In this document: piece after piece, positions 1 to 5,196 of the stretch
Position numbering within the stretch: position 1 is the first letter of the stretch
Layout: each line of letters starts with the position of its first letter
Source: Chlamydiota bacterium
GTDB lineage: Bacteria; Chlamydiota; Chlamydiia; Chlamydiales; Waddliaceae
Direction: 5' to 3'
Length of the DNA stretch: 9,491 nucleotides
NCBI GenBank assembly: GCA_011065005.1
Contig: JAAKFP010000060.1
Coordinates: 1 to 9,491 of the forward strand
Translations under genes and position numbers: made by a program
The notes under the pieces: generated by a model
Told to the model about the DNA's origin: nothing
The model's database searches: none
The model's input: the letters and a program-made list of their open reading frames with translations, nothing else

Positions 1-39
1 TTATTTTTGTTTATTGCCTAATCGGTACGCAGGGAATAA

Positions 40-195
40 CATTTTCGATTAGGTTCGCGGCAGTTTCGACCATACTTGCCTCATATGTTAGCTCCAGTAA
101 TAACAGAAGCGCATGGAGCCTATGCAGCTCTTCAATGGCTCGTAAAAGAGATGAACTCTAGATATGACATATTAAAACATTTAGAGCTTCTTTAA
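40..195 (+). pseudogene. C-terminal fragment of an unidentified protein, probably frameshifted
   Basis: An open frame runs from 40 to the TAA at 193-195 and encodes about 51 residues that read like real protein: RQFRPYLPHMLAPVITEA, then a helical stretch with QWLVKEM, ending in KHLELL. It has no credible start codon or ribosome site, so it is the tail of something longer. The frame is closed upstream by TAA at 37-39. The +1-shifted frame from position 2 reads LLPNRYAGNNIFD before a TAG at 50-52, which suggests one protein split by a frameshift near 40-50, or a sequence error there. I do not recognise the family. It is convergent with the minus-strand operon, and the hairpin at 223-301 lies 27 nt after its stop. 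The coding call rests only on the look of the translation. Confidence 0.4.
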
Positions 196-222
196 TCCCA
201 TCTCAAGCTGCTTCTCGTACAT

Positions 223-301
223 GTTCACAGAGTAGTATTCAATAAGCCTCTGCCACCGCTTCGCGGCTTTGGCAGAGGCTTATTGACACTACTCTGTGAA
301 C
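223..301. repeat. Long inverted repeat, probable bidirectional terminator or palindromic repeat element
   Basis: The arms 223-255 and 270-301 pair almost perfectly. An outer 14 bp (223-236 with 288-301) is separated by a small asymmetric bulge from an inner 17 bp (239-255 with 270-286). The loop contains a further mini-hairpin, ccgc-ttc-gcgg, at 256-266. It lies between a convergent plus-strand gene tail and the 3' end of the minus-strand operon, so transcripts from both sides could end here. No long T-run follows, and the stem is longer than an ordinary terminator. A dispersed palindromic repeat is therefore equally likely. Confidence 0.75.
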
Positions 302-325
302 TCTGTGGTTTAACCCTTCTAGCCA

Positions 326-1750
326 CTAGAATAGGTACAGAAGCGATGAGTAGAGGAAATCTATCGATTTGCTATCCTTTTGTGCTTGTCGGACAAAGCT
401 TCCTTTGAAGAAGTGACAGTATCCCAACTCCCCTTTGAGGTGAGGGTTAAAGCTGTAGCCGCATGTTAAATCCAGTTCACTACCAACTGTTTTGGAAGAA
501 CCCGCTGTTGCTCCAAAGACAACTCCAGCTCCGGCATTATACAGGGCGTCATTGTCGCTGGCTCTTCTAAAGTGGTGGAAGTGTGCTGTCGTCCACATTT
601 TCTCCATGGGATGACAGGTGATCCAAGCATGATAGTCGAAAATATTTTGCCTTCCGATGACATCGATGTATCCCAAAAAGGCGTGGCCAAGGGGAAAGAG
701 GTGGCTGAACGTTTTTGATTTTGAGGTGTCGTTGATGTCGTCGCCACTAGCGTAATCGAAGCCTAACCCGATGAGAGGTTCCGTGCAAAATTTTGGAAAT
801 GCATAGACAGCTTCTACTGCCAGCATATACGCTTGGATGTCAAACGATCCAAGATCTCCAAATTGATAGGCACCCTCAATATCATAGGTGAAGCAGTCGG
901 AATACAAATCCCCCCAAAGCCTCATCCCTATGGTATGGCGCTCTTCTCGTCCTGTTTTAGTATTAAATGTCGCCGAAGGTCTCGTTCGTCCTAGCCAATA
1001 GAGGTCCATATAGGTCTCTTTGCAAGGGGTTTTTCCTGCTGTATAGATTCCGAAGAATTCTCCGGTGTCGAAATGGTCGTTCGCTTCATATTTTTTGATT
1101 CGAACCGGTTTGGTCCAAAAGCCTGTAGCGGTCCAGTCCTTCCGTTGAGCAATCAACCAGCCTCCATCGAAGGTTCGCCTGGTGTTTGACCAATTCAAAG
1201 GGCTGACGAGTCTTTGCTTTCCATAAAGCATTTCCTGGCGACCACCTCTGAGGGTGACGTCGACACAGTTTCCGAGATCAAAATAGAGATCGGCAAAAGC
1301 ATTTTGAAAACCAAAAATGTCGACATCTAGGGTACGTCTTCCCCCCGGCAGGTCCCGATCGGTGCTCGTGGCATGTTTCAGCTCAGCGAAAACCCTAAAA
1401 TGATCTCCAAAATGGAAGTCGCCATGCACAAACAACCTGTTTAGCAAGTAGGTATCACTACTTTCCCGGGGTTTGAAATTAAAATGATGCCACGACTCAA
1501 CTCTGAGGCGGTCATGTCCTCCAAAACTTGCCCAGATTGTTTCGCAACAATTGAGGGGAACATATTTGATGCGATCAAAGAAATCGGTTTTCTGGCAGCA
1601 GCTTAGGTCACGAAGCACAGACCAGTCTTCGGTGAAGCGCAAGACAGGGTGATATTTTGGTCTTGCGGGAGGGTCACCATATATAGAGGGCTGGGGCAAG
1701 ATGATGTTCCCGACAAGTAGAAAAATGAGAACAAAGAATTTTTTGTGCAT
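326..1750 (-). CDS. Alginate-export-like outer-membrane porin
   Basis: The protein has 474 residues and is probably an outer-membrane beta-barrel. Residues 1-25 form a signal peptide (MHKKFFVLIFLL, cleavage near SIYG). The rest has the pattern of the alginate-export/AlgE-like porin family. A YLLNRLFVHGDFHFGDHFRV strand pair lies at 101-120, and GGRQEMLYGKQRL at 169-181 is followed by the WSNTRRTFDGG block near 187-197. Alternating aromatic strands continue to a C-terminal Phe (SLLYLF), the usual barrel assembly signal. The start at 1750 is chosen because it gives a clean signal peptide and lies 1 nt after the stop of the octaheme cytochrome. GGAGAG sits about 13 nt upstream, which is rather far. 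A start at 1771 is possible but would overlap that gene. Two Cys-Cys pairs (51-52, 68-69) near the mature N-terminus are unusual for a porin. As the last gene of a respiratory operon it may admit or release a small substrate or product. The substrate is unknown, and alginate itself is not implied. Confidence 0.8.
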   Translation of the reverse strand: MHKKFFVLIFLLVGNIILPQPSIYGDPPARPKYHPVLRFTEDWSVLRDLSCCQKTDFFDRIKYVPLNCCETIWASFGGHDRLRVESWHHFNFKPRESSDTYLLNRLFVHGDFHFGDHFRVFAELKHATSTDRDLPGGRRTLDVDIFGFQNAFADLYFDLGNCVDVTLRGGRQEMLYGKQRLVSPLNWSNTRRTFDGGWLIAQRKDWTATGFWTKPVRIKKYEANDHFDTGEFFGIYTAGKTPCKETYMDLYWLGRTRPSATFNTKTGREERHTIGMRLWGDLYSDCFTYDIEGAYQFGDLGSFDIQAYMLAVEAVYAFPKFCTEPLIGLGFDYASGDDINDTSKSKTFSHLFPLGHAFLGYIDVIGRQNIFDYHAWITCHPMEKMWTTAHFHHFRRASDNDALYNAGAGVVFGATAGSSKTVGSELDLTCGYSFNPHLKGELGYCHFFKGSFVRQAQKDSKSIDFLYSSLLYLF

Positions 1751-1751
1751 A

Positions 1752-3392
1752 TTAAATATTTTTCTCTCCATATTTTTCTTGCATTTTCTTGTGGATTTCC
1801 GAAGATTGCTCTGCAGCACCTTCCTCAAACCACCGATGTTCGGGACGAGATAAGATGTCATTAATGACCTTATTTACAGCTTCGGCTTCTTTGGTTTTTC
1901 CGGCTTCTTCGGCTTTGGCGGCAATCTCGCGTGCCTCTGGAATTAACTCCATGTAGAATCGCTCAGCGACTTCGAACATTCCATGCCAGTGGGCATAGTC
2001 GGGAGCCATCATCGACGCCCCATGTCGCGCACGTCGGCCTTCGTGGTGCCAGAGGTAAAACCATGTCCATTTGATTTTTTCATCGAAATCCGTTTTAGAT
2101 AGTAATTTATTCTCGCTAAGGACGTTCATAATTGCTTGTCCTGGCTTGGCAAATTTTTCGTTATAAAGGACGACAAAGTCATCGTATTGTACATAAAACG
2201 CATCAATGTAATCACCTGTATGGCAATGGCTACATACGGCTTTCATCCGATTTCTTTTGTCCTGGGCAGAGTCTACAGTTAGTTCTTCCCGCTCCTCTGG
2301 GTCTGTTGCGGTGACAAGTTTTCCTTCGGCGTCAGTATCTTCTACAATGCTTATTGGAGGACGGTTCGTCCAAGAAATACGTTCACCAGGATCATGAGTG
2401 ATTTTTCTATTGTTGCGAGTGTTCGCAGACATATGGCATGTCGCGCAGGTAGGTGCCTGAGAGTAATCTTCACCAAGAACCCATTTATCAGCATCGAGGT
2501 TCATCTCATCTTTTAGATCTCTATAGGCAACGCCATGTTTTGATTCTTCATAGATTTCCTTCTGAGGGTGGTCTGGGCCAAGGTGACACTTACCACAGTT
2601 TTCTGGCTGTCGAGCTCTTCGTGGGGAGAAGTCGTGCCTGCTATGACATGCAGAGCACGAGCCTCTGGATCCATCCAAATTCAGCCTTCCGATTCCTGTA
2701 TTTGGCCATGTCGACGGGTGGAACTTGGGTTTTCCTGTGGGATCGCGAGCTATTTTCTTCAGGATTTCATGATTCGTGGGTTTGCCGTTGGGTCCTGGTT
2801 TGAGGTCATCGACGGTGATCATTCCACCGTCGATAGACATTAATGCCATCTTACTTCCGTGACACTGTTGGCATCCCGAAAATGAGCTTGCCATTCCGTT
2901 GACCTTGTCGATGTTTAAACCTGGGGTGGGGGAGTGGGGGTTAAACGGCTCTCTGGCACCTTCTACGGTTTCAGCAAGGAAATTATCTAAAGAGGCGAGG
3001 ATGTTACCGGCGGCAGCGTGGTGGCTGCGTTGAAATTCTTCTGCTTCCACAGGGTGGCAGCGAGCACAGTCCCTCGGAGTGACTACAGTTGCAATGAAAG
3101 CACCATAGTGGTCGAAGCCATCGGCATCACCCTCTTCCGCTTCATGGCATTCATAGCAACCGACACCTACCATTGCGTGCTTGCTTCCTTTCCAATGGTC
3201 GATGATAGCGGGGGTAAGTTCTTGGTGGCAAGAGACGCAGCTCTCGGAACTTTCAGGCACAACAATGTGTGCTTTTTCGAGTCCAGCTTCCACACGTTTT
3301 CTTGACACTTCCAGCCATTGTATGCCGACCAAAGACAGAAGAAAGATGAGGGAAATGACAATGATGATTTTTTTCTTAAACTCAAGGGACAT
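1752..3392 (-). CDS. Membrane-anchored octaheme cytochrome c, hydroxylamine oxidoreductase (HAO) family
   Basis: The protein has 546 residues. Residues 9-26 form a hydrophobic helix after a KKK patch and show no obvious cleavage site, so it is probably anchored in the inner membrane with its hemes in the periplasm. Eight CXXCH motifs begin at C52, C79, C109, C174, C246, C266, C316 and C387, matching the octaheme HAO family. Family blocks seen are SCSACHSRHDFS (245-256), NCGKCHLGPDHPQ (265-277), EESKHG (282-287) and a C-terminal WHHEGRRARHGASMMAPDY (448-466). D274-H275 in GPDHPQ match the catalytic Asp-His pair of HAO. Y466 lies where the heme-crosslinking tyrosine of true HAO is expected, but this needs an alignment. 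The start at 3392 has GGAGAG 6 nt upstream and lies 14 nt after the cytochrome b stop; the extra 28 codons of the longer frame overlap cytochrome b. The family includes hydroxylamine and hydrazine oxidases and nitrite/hydroxylamine reductases, and the direction here is not settled. Its position suggests it exchanges electrons with the Rieske/b complex. Confidence 0.9.
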   Translation of the reverse strand: MSLEFKKKIIIVISLIFLLSLVGIQWLEVSRKRVEAGLEKAHIVVPESSESCVSCHQELTPAIIDHWKGSKHAMVGVGCYECHEAEEGDADGFDHYGAFIATVVTPRDCARCHPVEAEEFQRSHHAAAGNILASLDNFLAETVEGAREPFNPHSPTPGLNIDKVNGMASSFSGCQQCHGSKMALMSIDGGMITVDDLKPGPNGKPTNHEILKKIARDPTGKPKFHPSTWPNTGIGRLNLDGSRGSCSACHSRHDFSPRRARQPENCGKCHLGPDHPQKEIYEESKHGVAYRDLKDEMNLDADKWVLGEDYSQAPTCATCHMSANTRNNRKITHDPGERISWTNRPPISIVEDTDAEGKLVTATDPEEREELTVDSAQDKRNRMKAVCSHCHTGDYIDAFYVQYDDFVVLYNEKFAKPGQAIMNVLSENKLLSKTDFDEKIKWTWFYLWHHEGRRARHGASMMAPDYAHWHGMFEVAERFYMELIPEAREIAAKAEEAGKTKEAEAVNKVINDILSRPEHRWFEEGAAEQSSEIHKKMQEKYGEKNI

Positions 3393-3406
3393 TGTAAACT
3401 CTCCTA

Positions 3407-4456
3407 TTAATGTTCTACTAGTGCTTCCCACATCGTGAGAAATACGATGCAGAAAACGACAAAAATACCAATCCAAACGCTGGCTTCCTTGAAGCGCGTT
3501 CGTTTTCGAATCGAGGCATCAATAAAGGGCCAGGCAAACATGATGAGGATGATCGCTCCTGAACTCAATAATGCTGTCGTTCGAGAAAACAATTTTAGCC
3601 AACGGTACATAGTAAAGAAAAACCATTCCGGTTTGATCACTTCCGGGGTTGTTGTTGGGTCGGCTTTTGGACCGAGGGGCGCAGGGAATACAGTCGCTAA
3701 GACTGTGATAATTACCATAATCACTAACCCAACGATGAGTTCGGTATACAGATGGTCGGGAATCAAATTAAAAGGCTTTTCATCTTCGGGGGTTGGTCTT
3801 TTAAATTGTAGATTTGAGATTCCCTGTATTCTGGCGATTCCGATGTGAATGGCTACCAGGAGACAGACGGCAACAGGCAAAATAGCAGCATGGATGATAA
3901 AAAATCGTGACAATGTGTATTCGTTGTACTGTTCTCCACCGAGCATAAAATTTTTCAAGGTGGGTCCAATTATAGGGATGCTTTCTGTGATATTTGCACT
4001 TACCGTAACACCCCAATAGCTTAGCTGTTCGTATACTAGGCTGTAGCCAGTGAAGCCTAGCATTAATGTGCAGGTCAGTAGGAGCATTCCGATAATCCAA
4101 TTCAATTCTCGGGGTTTTCTGTAGGCTCCGGTGAAAAACACTCTGATCTGATGAAGAATAACGGCAGCGACCATCAGTGTGGCTCCCCACTTGTGGGTAT
4201 TTCTTATATACCAGCCAAAGGAGACATTTTCTGTAATGTATCTAACGGACTCGTAAGCTTTTGTTGCGCTAGTTTCATAGTAAAAGCACAGGAGGATCCC
4301 TGTAATCAGTTGAATGAAAAAAAGGTACATGGGAGCTCCGCCAAGGCAAAACCACCAGTGCCTCATATGGCCGGGAAGGGGTTCGTTGAAGGTTTCTTGA
4401 ACGTCTTTCCCAGAAATAGAAAAACGTTGTGAAAACCAAGAGCTAAAACTTCCCAT
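3407..4456 (-). CDS. Cytochrome b, b6-type fused with subunit IV, of a Rieske/cytochrome b complex
   Basis: This integral membrane protein of 349 residues is the quinol-oxidising and quinone-reducing core of a bc/b6f-like complex. The four b-heme ligands are visible: H88 and H102 in the second helix, H189 and H204 in the fourth. The spacing of 15 between the second pair is typical of cytochrome b6 rather than mitochondrial cytochrome b. The N-terminal half closely resembles b6 (FCLLG-type helix start WFCLGG, FGWYIRNTHKW, RKPRELNW, LGFTGYSL). C37 in WFCLGG aligns by eye with the b6 cysteine that covalently binds heme c_i. The C-terminal part corresponds to subunit IV, including PEWF (276-279) in place of the usual PEWY of the quinol-oxidation site. 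About eight membrane segments are visible, so both halves are in one chain. AGGA lies 7 nt before the ATG at 4456, and the Rieske stop is 14 nt upstream. No separate cytochrome c1 or f gene is present; the octaheme cytochrome follows instead. Confidence 0.92.
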   Translation of the reverse strand: MGSFSSWFSQRFSISGKDVQETFNEPLPGHMRHWWFCLGGAPMYLFFIQLITGILLCFYYETSATKAYESVRYITENVSFGWYIRNTHKWGATLMVAAVILHQIRVFFTGAYRKPRELNWIIGMLLLTCTLMLGFTGYSLVYEQLSYWGVTVSANITESIPIIGPTLKNFMLGGEQYNEYTLSRFFIIHAAILPVAVCLLVAIHIGIARIQGISNLQFKRPTPEDEKPFNLIPDHLYTELIVGLVIMVIITVLATVFPAPLGPKADPTTTPEVIKPEWFFFTMYRWLKLFSRTTALLSSGAIILIMFAWPFIDASIRKRTRFKEASVWIGIFVVFCIVFLTMWEALVEH

Positions 4457-4470
4457 GTTCGTTCCTAATG

Positions 4471-4944
4471 TTATGCAGTGCTGCCATAATCTACTTGGAT
4501 AAATACTAGTCCATTCTCAATCTTTATAGGGTAGTGTTGTAAAGATTGACCTTCCTTTGCTGGCGGTCCTTCTATACCTTTACCCTCTGCATTAAAAACC
4601 CCATTGTGGCAAGGACAAAAAAAACGGTCCCGTTGAGGCTCCCACATGACGCGACATCCTAGATGGGGACAAATATTTGAAAGGGCGATAAATGCCGCAC
4701 TATCATCATCGGTGGCTTTTCGAACAATTTCGATGGTCGAGCCATCAGGAGTTTTGAAGGTAAACGATTCGCCAGGCTTGATTTCAGCGACCCTTGCACA
4801 GTATATCCACCCTTTTTTCCTTCGACGCGTTGGGTATAAATAACGTAATGCGATGGTACCCCACGAGCCATAGCAGGCGACAAGGCCTGTTAGGACGCCC
4901 CAGGACAACAGACTCTTAAGGAAACTTCTTCGGTTCGTGTGCAT
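4471..4944 (-). CDS. Rieske [2Fe-2S] protein of the cytochrome b complex
   Basis: The protein has 157 residues. It starts with a Tat-like signal anchor (NRRSFLK at 4-10, then hydrophobic to about residue 35), so it is probably exported folded and held in the membrane by its N-terminus. The cluster domain has box 1 CPHLGC (92-97) and box 2 CPCHNG (110-115). C92, H94, C110 and H113 should bind the cluster, and C97-C112 should form the disulfide. Box 2 departs from the canonical CPCHGSxY: Gly replaces the Ser (115) and Phe replaces the Tyr (117). These residues hydrogen-bond the cluster and raise its potential in high-potential Rieske proteins, so a lower potential is inferred. It is the first gene of the four-gene operon. 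No strong ribosome site precedes the ATG at 4944, but the Tat motif supports this start. It would carry electrons from quinol at the cytochrome b site to the downstream heme protein. Confidence 0.92.
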   Translation of the reverse strand: MHTNRRSFLKSLLSWGVLTGLVACYGSWGTIALRYLYPTRRRKKGWIYCARVAEIKPGESFTFKTPDGSTIEIVRKATDDDSAAFIALSNICPHLGCRVMWEPQRDRFFCPCHNGVFNAEGKGIEGPPAKEGQSLQHYPIKIENGLVFIQVDYGSTA

Positions 4945-5044
4945 AAGTAAGCAATCGCTCTCAACATTTTTTTTTGCATTCTAAGAATAAAACATTTATT
5001 TGCACATGCTTTTTTTCTGTACAAAATAAAAAAATGACAGGATA

Positions 5045-5103
5045 ACAGGATGAAAAGGATAGGAAGGATAAAAAAATTATCCTTCCTATCCTTCCCATCC
5101 TGT
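5045..5103. repeat. Inverted repeat in a divergent promoter region
   Basis: The arms 5045-5071 and 5077-5103 pair at 25 of 27 positions; the two mismatches are at 5053-5054 opposite 5094-5095. The loop is five A residues. The arms are built from iterated aggat units, and another acaggat copy sits just outside at 5036-5042. The repeat lies between divergently transcribed genes (Rieske operon and acnA), so it is not needed as a terminator of either. A dispersed palindromic repeat is more likely, though it could attenuate leader transcripts. Confidence 0.75.
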
Positions 5104-5113
5104 AAAAATAGGT

Positions 5114-5125
5114 ATTGCCGGCAAT
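5114..5125. promoter_or_regulatory. Perfect 12-bp palindrome upstream of acnA, possible operator
   Basis: The sequence attgccggcaat is a perfect dyad about 70 nt before the acnA start, in the leader or promoter zone. Its size and position fit a dimeric regulator site. Nothing in the window identifies the regulator, and a single short palindrome can arise by chance. Confidence 0.2.
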
Positions 5126-5196
5126 TTCCCTTCTTGGCAGGATGAAAAAAATAGAAATTAATCCTGTACTCAGTATTGCAAGGAGTGAAGGAGTGA

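Noticed and set aside
3..155. Third plus-strand frame open from the window start to a TAG at 153-155
   Set aside because: The translation is Ser-rich and lacks the helical pattern seen in the frame ending at 195; it is probably a shadow.
1750..1861. N-terminal extension of the porin frame to 1861
   Set aside because: The extension overlaps the end of the octaheme gene and would put about 37 basic residues before the signal peptide.
2132..3438. Several plus-strand open frames of 60-116 codons inside the octaheme cytochrome gene
   Set aside because: They overlap a gene with eight heme motifs, lack family patterns and ribosome sites, and are antisense shadows.
3393..3476. N-terminal extension of the octaheme cytochrome frame to 3476
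   Set aside because: It overlaps the cytochrome b C-terminus, whereas the start at 3392 has a well-spaced GGAGAG.
3435..4432. Plus- and minus-strand open frames (137, 129 and 93 codons) within the cytochrome b gene
   Set aside because: The cytochrome b frame has all heme ligands and continuous membrane helices; the others are low-quality shadows.
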